Below are positions 1 to 8,008 of a DNA stretch of 22,551 nt, in pieces (position 1 is the stretch's first letter; each line of letters starts with the position of its first letter). The stretch is taken from assembly GCA_964406935.1 (NCBI GenBank), contig CAYOTM010000012.1:1-22551 (forward strand), read 5' to 3'. A model generated the notes under the pieces. It did no database searches. It was not told the DNA's origin and saw only the letters and a list, made by a program, of their open reading frames with translations. The position numbers were made by a program, and so were the translations under genes. The stretch comes from PWHG01 sp964406935 (GTDB taxonomy: Bacteria > Patescibacteriota > Patescibacteriia > Patescibacteriales > UBA12465).

Positions 1-4
1 ATGC

Positions 5-36
5 ATAAAAACAAAAACGGGCTAGCATTAGCCTGT
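5..36 (-). terminator. Intrinsic terminator after tRNA-Gln
   Basis: An 8-bp stem (17-24 with 29-36, one G-T pair) closes a 4-base loop. On the minus strand it is followed by a T-rich tract of TTTTTGTTTTT. It starts 12 bases beyond the 3' end of the tRNA, so it most likely ends the tRNA transcript. The stem and tract are seen directly; the function is inferred. Confidence 0.75.
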
Positions 37-48
37 TTTATGTATTCG

Positions 49-119
49 CTCGGGGACAGGGATTTGAACCCCGATACCCAGGACCAGAACCTGGTGTCCT
101 ACCATTAGACGATCCCCGA
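49..119 (-). tRNA. tRNA-Gln (anticodon CTG)
   Basis: A full cloverleaf can be drawn by eye on the minus strand. The acceptor stem is TCGGGGA with TCCCCGA. The D arm is GTCT/GGAC around AATGGTA. The anticodon stem is CCAGG/CCTGG around the loop TTCTGGT, and the T arm carries TTCAAAT. The anticodon CTG lies at 85-87 and reads glutamine CAG codons. The discriminator base is G. CCA is not encoded, so it must be added after transcription. The tRNA lies downstream of lysS on the same strand. A hairpin at 122-150 separates them, and no promoter stood out in the gap. Confidence 0.96.
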
Positions 120-121
120 AT

Positions 122-150
122 AAATAATTGCGAATGATTCGCAATTATTT
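122..150 (-). terminator. Perfect inverted repeat between lysS and tRNA-Gln
   Basis: Two perfect 14-base arms (122-135 and 137-150) flank a single base, which gives a strong AT-rich hairpin. It lies just past the lysS stop. On the minus strand it is followed only by ATTATTTATT, so it is an imperfect lysS terminator. The better T tract (TTTTTTATTTTT) is on the plus strand, where no gene was found upstream inside the window. It may be bidirectional or a processing site between lysS and the tRNA. Confidence 0.45.
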
Positions 151-174
151 TTTATTTTTAAATTGTAATACTAA

Positions 175-1647
175 CTATTTCTTCGGTTTCATTAAAGGAA
201 AAATCTGACATTCACGAATAGTTTTATCCATTAAATAACTAAATAAACGCTCGCTAAAGCCGAAACCACAAGTTGGCGGCATGCCGTATTCTAAGGCCTC
301 CACAAAATCTGTATCATGACGTTGGGCCTCTTCATCACCGGCTTCTCGTAATTTTTGTTGTTCCTTAAAACGTTCCTCTTGATCAAGGGGATTATTTAAC
401 TCACTATAACCATTGCCCAGCTCTGAACCAGCCAGAATCACTTGAAAACGTTGAGCTAATTCGGGATTAGTAGCATCACGTTTAGCTAAAGGCGAAACAG
501 TAATTGGTGTCCCCACTAAAAATCCCGGGCCAGCTAACTGGCGACGACAATATTTCCATAAATTATCAATTGCTCGAGTTAAATTAAACCCTTTGGTGTC
601 ATAAACCACCTTTAGCTCATCAAGTTTGGCTCTAATTTCCGCCTCGGTAGTGGTTAAAATATCCACTCCAGTATATTTTAAAACCGTTTCTCGATAATCA
701 TATAACTGCCAGTCAGCCGCTAAATCCAGCTCAAAATTTTTAATTTTAAATTTAGTAGTGCCAAAAGTTTCCTGAGCAATAAAGCGATACATTTCGGTCA
801 CTAACTGCATACCAACCTGATAATCAGCGTAGGCTAAATAAAATTCCATTTGGGTATAGTCCTGCAAATGATCAGCGTCCATCCCTTCGTTTCTAAATTG
901 CCGACCAATTTCAAAAGTTTTTTCCAAACCAGCGACCATTAATTTTTTCTGCCATAACTCACCAGTGGAAATTCGTAAATAAACCGGCATATCAAGGGCA
1001 TAATGATGAGTCACAAAAGGTCGGGCATCAGCCCCACCGGGGCTAGTTTCTAAAATTGGTGTTTCCACTTCTAAAAATCCTTTACTTAATAAAAAATTAC
1101 GGGTCGCCTGCCAAAATTTAGCCCGTAAATAAATCATCTCCTTAACTTCAGGGTTACTAATAATATCTAAATAGCGACGACGATAACGCTCTTCCTCGTC
1201 TTTAAAGCCATACCAAGAGTCAGGCAAGGGACGCAAAGCTTTAGTTAATAGTTGCCACTCTTTCACTAATAAACTCTGCTCACCCTTATGAGTTAAAAAG
1301 GCCGTCCCGGTAACTTGTAAAAAATCAGACACATCAATTAATTTAATTAAGGTTTTATAGTTCTCGGGACCCAAATCTTTTTTAGAAAAAGCTAATTGAA
1401 CTTGAGCTGATTGATCTTCAAGATTAGCAAAAGTTAAATTGCCATGACTGCGTAAACTGCGTAAACGACCAACCACAGAAACGGCTTGCTGACTGCTTTC
1501 TAGTTTAGAAAAATCACCTAAGAAATCGCTAATTAATAAATCACGCTGAACCTTAGCTGGATAAGGATTTATTCCTGCTTGCTCTAACGCTTGCAATTTG
1601 CGTAAACGCTCTTGGCGTTCACCACTAGTGGTGAGTTCTTCAGTCAT
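175..1647 (-). CDS. lysS: Lysine--tRNA ligase, class II
   Basis: This cytoplasmic enzyme charges tRNA-Lys with lysine using ATP. About 490 residues match the usual length. An N-terminal OB-fold anticodon-binding region spans about 55-135 and the class II catalytic core follows. Motif 1 lies near 191-199 (FLEVETPIL). The LysRS signature GGADARPF follows at 204-211. Motif 2 starts with FRNEGMDADH at 251-260 and ends in MEFY. Motif 3, GFGFSER, is at 461-467. Motif 3 departs slightly from the common GLGIGIDR but keeps the glycines and the arginine. An upstream TTG at 1668 would add seven residues (PNNNKH-type) and overlap greA. The ATG at 1647 was preferred because it begins 13 bases after the greA stop. 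No SD precedes it. The gene probably forms an operon with greA. The stop is TAG. Confidence 0.95.
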   Translation of the reverse strand: MTEELTTSGERQERLRKLQALEQAGINPYPAKVQRDLLISDFLGDFSKLESSQQAVSVVGRLRSLRSHGNLTFANLEDQSAQVQLAFSKKDLGPENYKTLIKLIDVSDFLQVTGTAFLTHKGEQSLLVKEWQLLTKALRPLPDSWYGFKDEEERYRRRYLDIISNPEVKEMIYLRAKFWQATRNFLLSKGFLEVETPILETSPGGADARPFVTHHYALDMPVYLRISTGELWQKKLMVAGLEKTFEIGRQFRNEGMDADHLQDYTQMEFYLAYADYQVGMQLVTEMYRFIAQETFGTTKFKIKNFELDLAADWQLYDYRETVLKYTGVDILTTTEAEIRAKLDELKVVYDTKGFNLTRAIDNLWKYCRRQLAGPGFLVGTPITVSPLAKRDATNPELAQRFQVILAGSELGNGYSELNNPLDQEERFKEQQKLREAGDEEAQRHDTDFVEALEYGMPPTCGFGFSERLFSYLMDKTIRECQIFPLMKPKK

Positions 1648-1660
1648 ATGTTTATTATTA

Positions 1661-2119
1661 TTAGGCAATATTTAAAATTTTATATTCCATCACTCCCCGA
1701 GGAGTTTCTACTTTCACTTTATCGCCCTTTTTTCGCCCTAAAAAAGCCAGGCCCAAAGGTGACTCATTAGAAATTAAACCATTAATTGGATCGGCTTCAT
1801 TAAAACTAACAATTGTATAAATTTTAGTTTGACCATTTCCCTTCACTTCCACTTTTGAGCCCATCATCACTTCATTATTATTACTCGGCCCAGAGACGAT
1901 GGTGACATTTTTTAAGGTATTGTTTAATTCCAAAATACGCCCCTCATTTAAGGCCTGAGCATCTTTAGCTTCACTGTATTCGGCATTTTCACTTAAATCA
2001 CCAAGTTCTTTGGCCCGCTCAATCCGCTCAGCAATTTCTCGACGCTTAATAGTGCCCAAAAAGTTTAATTCTTCTTTAAGTTTGTCGTAGCCTTCTTGGC
2101 TAATTATTTGTTCGTTCAT
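1661..2119 (-). CDS. greA: Transcription elongation factor GreA
   Basis: GreA enters the secondary channel of RNA polymerase and stimulates cleavage of backtracked RNA. The 152-residue protein has the expected two parts. The N-terminal antiparallel coiled coil (about 1-75) carries the acidic tip motif GDLSENAEYSEAKD at about 40-53. Its Asp and Glu are the residues that coordinate the catalytic magnesium in the family. The C-terminal FKBP-like domain (about 80-152) includes SPLGLAFLGRKKGD. It starts with ATG, has no SD, and is followed at once by lysS. The greA-lysS order is a familiar bacterial pairing. Confidence 0.95.
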   Translation of the reverse strand: MNEQIISQEGYDKLKEELNFLGTIKRREIAERIERAKELGDLSENAEYSEAKDAQALNEGRILELNNTLKNVTIVSGPSNNNEVMMGSKVEVKGNGQTKIYTIVSFNEADPINGLISNESPLGLAFLGRKKGDKVKVETPRGVMEYKILNIA

Positions 2120-2184
2120 ATGTTGTTTTTTAAAGAAGCCAAATGAGAAAAATGGCTGTTTATTTTAATTTTATATAAAAAACA

Positions 2185-3660
2185 CTATAACCTATCTTTA
2201 AACAGAAGACAAGAGCTAAACACCAAAAAACCAATTCCTAGAGGATGATTTAAGTAGGGGGTAAAGAAATGAACACCGGCTAAGAAAAAAATGGCGGGAG
2301 CGAGAGCAAATAAATAATTTTGCTCTTTAAAGGCCTGCCAGATTAACACCATTAACAGGGTAAGGTAAGCAACTAAACCGCCTAAGCCCAACTTGAGCCA
2401 TAAATCTAAATAACCCCATTCAAAAGCATAAGTTTCATACCAGCCAGTTTCATTTTGTTCTAATACTCGAGGATCGAGACTTTGATACTTAACACTGGCC
2501 CCAAAACCTTGACCAATAATTGGTGACCTTTTAATTTCCTTAAATAATGCCGGTAAAAGTGACCAACGTGAAGCAAGGGCCGATTCCTGACTATCTAAAG
2601 AAGCCCGGTCAAGAATTAAGCGCAAAGAAAAATCCGAAGTGCGATCAGGAATTGGTAAATTATTAACTATAAAAATAATTAATAAAGCCCCAATTAGACT
2701 GAGAACAATTTTTAACAACCAGGGCCAAAATAATTTTAATTTAGCCAGACGCCGCCAAATAAATGGTAATGATACCAAAATAGTGAAACCTAAAACCAGC
2801 CAAAAACTTCTCGATAAACTAATAATCACCGTGCTTAAAAATAAAGTCGCTAGCAGCCACCGGGACCAATCTTTTTTCCAAGCCACCTGGGGAGTTTGAA
2901 AAATTAATAATAAATAGGCTAAGGCGGCAAAAATGTGAGATTGTAAAAATATTCGAGGCCAAGCAGAAGTTAAGACCGTTACCTCAGCGATATAAGACGA
3001 GCGCAACCAACGATATAAATCTGGCAAGAAAGCAAAATTATAAGAAAAGAAAAATAATAAAAGTAAAGTTTTTAAACTTAAATAAATAACCGCCAAGAAA
3101 AAAACGCTAATTAAACGTTGCTTAATTTCTGGGTTAGCCCGATAATAAACCGCTGAGACGGGTAAAAATAAGAGAAAAAATAACCAGGAATTAACGTCCG
3201 CTAAAATTAAAGAGACTGGATTATTAAATAACCAGGCAGTTAGAATTCCTAAAAAAACAAAAACCGCTAAATAAAGGAGAAGTTGAAACCAGGGTAAGCG
3301 TTGATAAATTTTTTGAGCAACTAAACGCCAATTTTTCCAAGATAATTGATAAAGCTGAGGAATCTTTAATAACCAAGCCAATAAAACCACTGACCAGATG
3401 GCCATCCGTAAAGAAAAACTAAAACCAAAAATTTCTAAATTAAGTAAATGACCATGAGAGGCAATAATTAATTCCGTCAAAACAATTAGTAAACCATATT
3501 CTAAACGATGATAAGCAACTAAAAAAACAATAATTGTGATTAATAATAAAAAAAATGGGGCCAGGGCCGACCAGAAAAAACTTAAAAATGATAATAATTC
3601 CACGAAAATAATCAGGAGAATAATTAAGCGCCAATTAAGCGTCGAAAAATTAAGGGTCAT
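2185..3660 (-). CDS. O-antigen ligase / Wzy-like polymerase membrane protein
   Basis: This 491-residue, very hydrophobic protein has about ten to twelve predicted membrane segments and a long extracytoplasmic loop near 350-410. Two motifs are typical of the O-antigen ligase (Wzy_C/WaaL-like) superfamily. One is SLSRSFWL in a late membrane helix. The other is SRWSLLPALFKEIKRSPIIG followed by GQGFG. Such proteins transfer or polymerise undecaprenyl-linked sugar chains on the outer side of the membrane. It is the last gene of the polysaccharide operon, six bases after the DUF192 gene. Whether it is a ligase or a polymerase cannot be told from sequence alone. It starts with ATG, has no SD, and stops with TAG. 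Confidence 0.82.
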   Translation of the reverse strand: MTLNFSTLNWRLIILLIIFVELLSFLSFFWSALAPFFLLLITIIVFLVAYHRLEYGLLIVLTELIIASHGHLLNLEIFGFSFSLRMAIWSVVLLAWLLKIPQLYQLSWKNWRLVAQKIYQRLPWFQLLLYLAVFVFLGILTAWLFNNPVSLILADVNSWLFFLLFLPVSAVYYRANPEIKQRLISVFFLAVIYLSLKTLLLLFFFSYNFAFLPDLYRWLRSSYIAEVTVLTSAWPRIFLQSHIFAALAYLLLIFQTPQVAWKKDWSRWLLATLFLSTVIISLSRSFWLVLGFTILVSLPFIWRRLAKLKLFWPWLLKIVLSLIGALLIIFIVNNLPIPDRTSDFSLRLILDRASLDSQESALASRWSLLPALFKEIKRSPIIGQGFGASVKYQSLDPRVLEQNETGWYETYAFEWGYLDLWLKLGLGGLVAYLTLLMVLIWQAFKEQNYLFALAPAIFFLAGVHFFTPYLNHPLGIGFLVFSSCLLFKDRL

Positions 3661-3666
3661 AATAAA

Positions 3667-4134
3667 TTAATGACTAAAACTAACAAAATCACCAGACTGT
3701 AGATTACAACGAGCAGCCAAGCCAGCATTGACTTCTAAAACCGCATCAGCTGGGGCTAGGCTGGTATACTTATTATAATAAATTGCTCCCTCAGGCTCGG
3801 CCTGATGATGAATATTAAGCACTGTTTGGTTGGCAATAAAAATAATATCAATTGGAAAATTCATTCGTCTCATCACAAAAGTTCGAGGCTTGGCCTCCGC
3901 GAAGACAAATAGCATTGCACAATCCGGACAAAGTTCTGCTCGATCACTTAAGCCTTGATATTGGCTAGCAGGCGTATCAACTACCTCGGCTTTAAGCAGA
4001 CAATCACCAACTTTAACTAAGCTAAAACTCCGGGGCCAGCGCCAGAAAAAAAATAAAATCACCAATAAGGCAATTATTAAAATTAAAAAACGGAGACGAA
4101 TTTTAGGGGGAAAATTTTTTTTAAACCAAGCCAT
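3667..4134 (-). CDS. Membrane-anchored DUF192 family protein
   Basis: The protein has 155 residues. A cytoplasmic basic N-terminus precedes one membrane anchor at about 13-33, so the DUF192 domain (about 40-155) should lie outside the membrane. Family hallmarks are visible: QGLSDR, CAMLFVFAEA, the stretch TFVMRRMNFPIDIIFI, and the closing VLEVNAGLA followed by SGDFV. Two cysteines (CPDC) lie just before the MLF motif. DUF192 has no established function to my knowledge. The gene overlaps the upstream glycosyltransferase by 14 bases and is followed closely by the ligase-like gene, so it is translated as part of the polysaccharide operon. A role linked to that pathway is inferred only from position. 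Confidence 0.86.
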   Translation of the reverse strand: MAWFKKNFPPKIRLRFLILIIALLVILFFFWRWPRSFSLVKVGDCLLKAEVVDTPASQYQGLSDRAELCPDCAMLFVFAEAKPRTFVMRRMNFPIDIIFIANQTVLNIHHQAEPEGAIYYNKYTSLAPADAVLEVNAGLAARCNLQSGDFVSFSH

Positions 4135-4822
4135 GTTTTTTCAAAATAATATTTTTAGCCGCTTGATATTTTTTTACTTGCGGTAAGAAGGGTAAGGATT
4201 TATAAGCAAAAGACGGCAACCAAGAACTAATTGTGCCACCTGGGCTAACAGTGAACAGCACTTGATCAATAAACACTCCGAATTTACGAGCAGCCAGCAT
4301 AGTTAGCCAAATATCCCAGTCCTGAAATTTTTTCAAACTTTCATCCCAGCCAGTCTCTGGAAAATCTGCTCGGCGAATTAAAGACATTGTGTGAATACAA
4401 GGTTCAGTTTTCAGTTGCTGAGCATCAAAGGGTTTTAATTTAAATAATTTATTTCCCCAATAAAAAGAGGAGTAAGCATAGCTAGCTTGAGGATTATTAT
4501 TTAAAGCTTGGAGCATAATTGCTAAGGCCTCTGGAGCTAACACAGCATCAGCATCACAAAAAAGCAAGAAATCCCCCTGAGAGGCCCGCCAACCACGATT
4601 GCGAGCAGCTGGGGCACCGGCGTTGGCTTGATTTAACACTAAAAAAGACTGATTTAAAGAATTATCTTGATGAAATTTAGTAATTACCGATTCTAAATTA
4701 TCACTGGAGCCGTCATTAACAATAATAATTTCAAAATCCTGATAACTTTGTTTTTGTAAACTCTTCAAAGTTTTCAATAATTTATCCGCTTGATTATAAA
4801 TTGGAATAATGACGGAGATCAT
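4121..4822 (-). CDS. Family 2 glycosyltransferase
   Basis: This is a 233-residue GT-A fold enzyme. It opens with SVIIPIYNQADKL at about 3-15, then has the nucleotide-binding VNDGSSD at about 35-41. NAGAPAARNRGW at about 67-78 and the metal-binding DxD motif CDADA at about 89-93 follow. The later DWDIWLTMLA is typical of rhamnosyl- or galactosyl-type GT2 enzymes. It probably adds one sugar to a lipid-linked oligosaccharide at the cytoplasmic face. Donor and acceptor cannot be inferred. No membrane segment is apparent. The start is ATG without an SD, 25 bases after the GT4 gene, and the end overlaps the DUF192 gene. Confidence 0.92.
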   Translation of the reverse strand: MISVIIPIYNQADKLLKTLKSLQKQSYQDFEIIIVNDGSSDNLESVITKFHQDNSLNQSFLVLNQANAGAPAARNRGWRASQGDFLLFCDADAVLAPEALAIMLQALNNNPQASYAYSSFYWGNKLFKLKPFDAQQLKTEPCIHTMSLIRRADFPETGWDESLKKFQDWDIWLTMLAARKFGVFIDQVLFTVSPGGTISSWLPSFAYKSLPFLPQVKKYQAAKNIILKKHGLV

Positions 4823-4847
4823 AGTTTATATTGTAATTATTTTTTAA

Positions 4848-5939
4848 TTATTTAGCAAGAAAATCGGCTAATTTTTGAGCTTGGGCCGACCAATTAAATA
4901 ATTTTTGTGCCCGCTTTCTTCCCTGCTCGCCTAATTTACTAGCTAATTGAGGATTAGTTAATAAATCAATAATTTTAGTAGCCAATAAATTTGTATCCTC
5001 GGGTGGAAGCAAATAGCCGCTTTCTCCATCAGCCACTGCCTCAAAAACACCACCAGACTGACCAGCAATTACTGGCTTACCAAATAAATTAGCCTCTAAA
5101 TAGACAATGCCAAAACCTTCATAATCATCGCCAATCTGCCGGGCGGGCATCACAAATAGATCACTCGCCTGAAAAGCAGCTGATTTACTTTGACCAGAAA
5201 ATGAGCCCAAGAAAATTACTTTGTCAGTTAATTGTTGCTCTTGGACTAAAGTCTGTAAACGCTCTTTATCAGGACCTTCACCAGTCAGTAAATAAACACT
5301 TTGGGAAAATAAATCGGGGGCTTGCTGCCTAATGATAGCTAATGCCTTAATAACCTGATCAAAGCCTTTACGCGGAACTAAACGACCCAAGGAAAAGATA
5401 ATTTTTTTATCGACTAATCGATATTTTTCTAAAAAAGTCTGAACCTCAGACAAAGAGACTGTTTCCACTTTAGCTCCAGGATTTAAAACAAAAATTTTAT
5501 CAGCTACCGCTGGCTGCCTAGCTTTTACTTGCTGGGCTAAAAAAGAATTAGCGCAAATTATTTGTTTAGCCCCAACTAACACTTGACGACTGATTAAGCG
5601 TTTGCGCCAATAACGATTAGCATCAGAAAAATCTAGGCCATGCAAAAAAATAGAGTAAGAAAATTTATATTGTAGTTGCGCCAAACGAACAATTGGACCC
5701 AAGGGTAAGATCTCGCCAACTAAAACATGATCAATTTTAGCGGCTCGTAAACGGTTAGCTAAGCGGTGGGCTAAATGAGGCCAACGATAAAACGAGGCCC
5801 GAGCAAACTGCTTATCTTGACTAGCAATTAATACTTGAAAATCTTGCGGTTGTGGCCAGGCTTGTGCCAAATTACCATAATAATTGGCAATCCCACCAAT
5901 TTGAGGAGGATATTCAAGGGTGAATAATAAAATTTTCAT
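4848..5939 (-). CDS. Family 4 glycosyltransferase (GT-B fold)
   Basis: This is a 363-residue cytoplasmic glycosyltransferase. The N-terminal half begins with EYPPQIGGIANYYG, the glycine-rich acceptor-side loop of GT4 enzymes. The C-terminal half contains SLGRLVPRKGFD, GEGPDKERL and VIFLGSFSG. The EGFGIVYLEA motif at about 274-283 is the E-x7-E nucleotide-sugar binding signature. GKPVIAGQSGG and a C-terminal helix follow. It probably extends the polysaccharide repeat unit; the donor sugar is unknown. The ATG start is 18 bases after the flippase stop, in the same operon, with no SD. Confidence 0.93.
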   Translation of the reverse strand: MKILLFTLEYPPQIGGIANYYGNLAQAWPQPQDFQVLIASQDKQFARASFYRWPHLAHRLANRLRAAKIDHVLVGEILPLGPIVRLAQLQYKFSYSIFLHGLDFSDANRYWRKRLISRQVLVGAKQIICANSFLAQQVKARQPAVADKIFVLNPGAKVETVSLSEVQTFLEKYRLVDKKIIFSLGRLVPRKGFDQVIKALAIIRQQAPDLFSQSVYLLTGEGPDKERLQTLVQEQQLTDKVIFLGSFSGQSKSAAFQASDLFVMPARQIGDDYEGFGIVYLEANLFGKPVIAGQSGGVFEAVADGESGYLLPPEDTNLLATKIIDLLTNPQLASKLGEQGRKRAQKLFNWSAQAQKLADFLAK

Positions 5940-5957
5940 GAAAAAATATTAAGTAAA

Positions 5958-7406
5958 TTAATTGAGGTTGCTTGATTTTTTAACAAAAGATTGCCAAATA
6001 CTAACAATATCCGCCCGTTTAAAAGCTTGTAAGTAATAAAGTAGACAAAAATAAGATAAAGCCCCTAAGAAAATCGCTGGATAAAGACCAAATAAGGGTC
6101 GACTTAAAAATACCAATAAAGCCATCACTACGGCTGCTTCTAAAGATTTAAATAAAACTGACCACGATTTAACCAAGCGATAATCAACTAGTGAACGAGT
6201 AGCCGCTAAACCTAAAATAAACATTAAAATACTAGTAATTAAAACCGTTAAGCTCGCCCCCAGGGCTTGCCAAAGGGGGATAAATATTAAGTTTAAAATA
6301 ATACTAGTGACAGTGACAATCCCCATGTTTAAAGTATTACGGCGCTGACGATCACAGGCATTAAGCAAGGAGCCAATCGGAAAATTAAGGAACATAAAAA
6401 TTAAAGCCAACATAATAACCCGCAAAGGCCAGACAGCTGATTCCTCGGCTTTCATTAATTTAATTACATCCGGAGCAATCACAATCACCCCAAAAACAAT
6501 CGGTAAGGAAACAATAATTAAATAATTCAGGGCTCGTTGAAAAGTAATTGATAATTGTTGACGATTATTTTGCCAATAGGTGCTCATTGCGGGATAAAGC
6601 GAAGCGATAAAAGCGAGTGGCAAAAATTGCAAAGCAAAAACAATTTTAAAAGCAATTTGATACAAGCCCACTTGAACATAAGTACTTAAAAATCCTAACA
6701 ACAAAGAATCTAAATAAGAGTAAAGTCGTTGTAAAATATTATAAACCGCAAAGGGCCAACTGAGAGAGAAGATTAATTTAGCCGATTTAAATTCAAATTT
6801 TGGCCAAATATTTAAATGAAATTTCCAGCGAGTAATCAACGCTGAAAATAAAAAATTAATAAAACTAGCTAGGAGCATCATTAACATTAAATAGCGAGCA
6901 TCTTTACCAGCTAGGATCATTGAGTAACCTCCAATAAAAATAATGGCTTGAAAAGCAACCGCCGCTAAGCTTTCATATTTTAAATTATGAAAACCGCGAA
7001 TCACGGAAAAAAAAGTGTTAGTTAGGGAGTCTAAAATCATTGCCACAAAAGAAATGGTAATTAACTGAATAATTAACCAATCATAACCCGCTAATCGAGC
7101 AACCAGATAAGCCACTAAAGCCGCGAGGAAGGCTAAAATTATTTTCCAACCTAAAATCGGCTGTAACCAACTAGCAGTTTTTGTCTGATCTTTAGCCACT
7201 TCCCTAATTAAAACATTAGAAAAGCCCAAATCAATGATTAGGGCTAAAATGGTCGTAAAGGCGACGGCCGTATAATATTGCCCTAAAATTTCCATCCCTA
7301 AATAGCGAGCCAAAATAATAAAATAAGAAAAGGAAATTATTTTCTGAATCACTAGTGCTAGGGTTAAATAAGAGGTATTGCGGGCAATATTAGGAACTTT
7401 AATCAT
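5958..7406 (-). CDS. Lipid-linked oligosaccharide flippase (Wzx/RfbX-like, MOP superfamily)
   Basis: The protein has 482 residues with about 12-14 hydrophobic segments. The start is characteristic of Wzx-type flippases: NTSYLTLALVIQKIISF, then ARYLGMEILGQYY near 33-45. An internal DSLLLGFLSTYVQVGLYQIA around 235-255 matches the family's second-half repeat. It should move the undecaprenyl-linked repeat unit across the membrane, where the ligase-like protein can use it. It is the first gene of the operon, with a promoter at 7526-7553 and a structured leader between. The ATG start sits in an AT-only stretch with no SD. Confidence 0.9.
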   Translation of the reverse strand: MIKVPNIARNTSYLTLALVIQKIISFSYFIILARYLGMEILGQYYTAVAFTTILALIIDLGFSNVLIREVAKDQTKTASWLQPILGWKIILAFLAALVAYLVARLAGYDWLIIQLITISFVAMILDSLTNTFFSVIRGFHNLKYESLAAVAFQAIIFIGGYSMILAGKDARYLMLMMLLASFINFLFSALITRWKFHLNIWPKFEFKSAKLIFSLSWPFAVYNILQRLYSYLDSLLLGFLSTYVQVGLYQIAFKIVFALQFLPLAFIASLYPAMSTYWQNNRQQLSITFQRALNYLIIVSLPIVFGVIVIAPDVIKLMKAEESAVWPLRVIMLALIFMFLNFPIGSLLNACDRQRRNTLNMGIVTVTSIILNLIFIPLWQALGASLTVLITSILMFILGLAATRSLVDYRLVKSWSVLFKSLEAAVVMALLVFLSRPLFGLYPAIFLGALSYFCLLYYLQAFKRADIVSIWQSFVKKSSNLN

Positions 7407-7467
7407 AAATAAAATAATAAAATCTGCTTAATTAAGCTAAAGATTAATTAACAAATATTAGACCAGT

Positions 7468-7500
7468 AAAAAAACCAATCAATCGTTTAATCTATTGGTT
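7468..7500 (-). terminator. Terminator-like hairpin in the polysaccharide operon leader
   Basis: On the minus strand AACCAAT (7500-7494) pairs with ATTGGTT (7479-7473) around a 14-base loop, and a run of seven T (7474-7468) follows. It lies about 20-50 bases downstream of the expected start from the promoter at 7526-7553 and about 60 bases before the flippase ATG. It may act as an attenuator for the operon. The stem is only 7 bp, mostly A-T, so its strength is uncertain. Confidence 0.5.
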
Positions 7501-7525
7501 AAAAAATTTAATTAATTATAAACTT

Positions 7526-7553
7526 ATTATACCAACTATTGATTAATTTTCAA
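7526..7553 (-). promoter_or_regulatory. Promoter for the polysaccharide operon
   Basis: On the minus strand the -35 is TTGAAA (7553-7548), the spacer is 16 bases and the -10 is a perfect TATAAT (7531-7526). The -10 is preceded by TGG, an extended -10 (TGnTATAAT). Transcription should start near 7519, giving a leader of about 110 bases before the flippase ATG. The match is seen in the sequence; activity is inferred. Confidence 0.72.
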
Positions 7554-7567
7554 AGTTATGATAGGAT
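7539..7567 (+). promoter_or_regulatory. rpmE: Possible rpmE promoter
   Basis: TTGATT (7539-7544), a 17-base spacer and TAGGAT (7562-7567) give a moderate sigma-70-type match pointing toward rpmE. It overlaps the divergent polysaccharide promoter. The leader would be about 84 bases. It includes an AT-only imperfect hairpin (7622-7650) just before the ATG that could affect start access. The match is weak at two positions in each box. Confidence 0.3.
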
Positions 7568-7657
7568 AAAAAGGTTAAAAATCATAGAAAAATATTAACT
7601 GTTACTAAAAAACAGGTTTTTCTTAAATTTAATTTTTTATAAATTTTAAGTATTTAT

Positions 7658-7993
7658 ATGAAAAAGGAAATTCACCCTAAGTATTATGATAAAGCTAAAG
7701 TAATTTGTGTTTGTGGTAACACTTTTTTAACGGGCTCAACTGAGCCAGAAATTAAGGTAGAGTTGTGTTCAGCCTGCCATCCTTTTTATACTGGTAAACA
7801 AAAATTAGTGGATACGGCTCGTCGAGTAGAAAAATTCACCGCTAAAGTAACCGCTAAAAAAGAAGCGTCTAAGGAACGTAAAGGCAAAAAGGTAAAACGG
7901 GCCGCCCGGGATAAAGTTCGAGAAAAAAAGGAAGTAGTCGTTAAAACTAAAGATATTAAAAAAATCGCTCAAGTTCAATTAAAGAAAAAATAG
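7658..7993 (+). CDS. rpmE: 50S ribosomal protein L31 with extended basic C-terminus
   Basis: L31 binds the large subunit near the central protuberance and bridges to the small subunit. Residues 1-60 match L31: the start KKEIHPKYY, four zinc-ligand cysteines (C17, C19, C37, C40), then HPFYTGKQKLVDTARRVEKF. This is the zinc-binding (C+) form. The protein is 111 residues against roughly 65-90 in most bacteria. The extra part (about 61-111) is dominated by Lys, Arg and Glu and looks disordered or helical and RNA-binding. The stop is TAG and no SD is visible. A strong terminator follows, so it is probably transcribed separately from prfA. Confidence 0.95.
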   Translation: MKKEIHPKYYDKAKVICVCGNTFLTGSTEPEIKVELCSACHPFYTGKQKLVDTARRVEKFTAKVTAKKEASKERKGKKVKRAARDKVREKKEVVVKTKDIKKIAQVQLKKK

Positions 7994-8008
7994 CGACGAT
8001 TAGCTAAT

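Noticed and set aside
1648..1668. Longer lysS starting at TTG (1668)
   Set aside because: It adds seven non-conserved residues and overlaps the greA stop. The ATG at 1647 fits the family better.
2137..2157. AGCCA/TGGCT hairpin between the ligase-like gene and greA
   Set aside because: The stem is only 5 bp with an 11-base loop and lacks a proper T tract on the minus strand, so it is too weak to call a terminator.
2639..2899. Plus-strand open frame of 86 codons, and similar frames at 3440-3634, 8666-8962, 8963-9154 and 10911-11165
   Set aside because: All lie inside well-supported genes in another frame or strand, with unnatural composition and no family resemblance.
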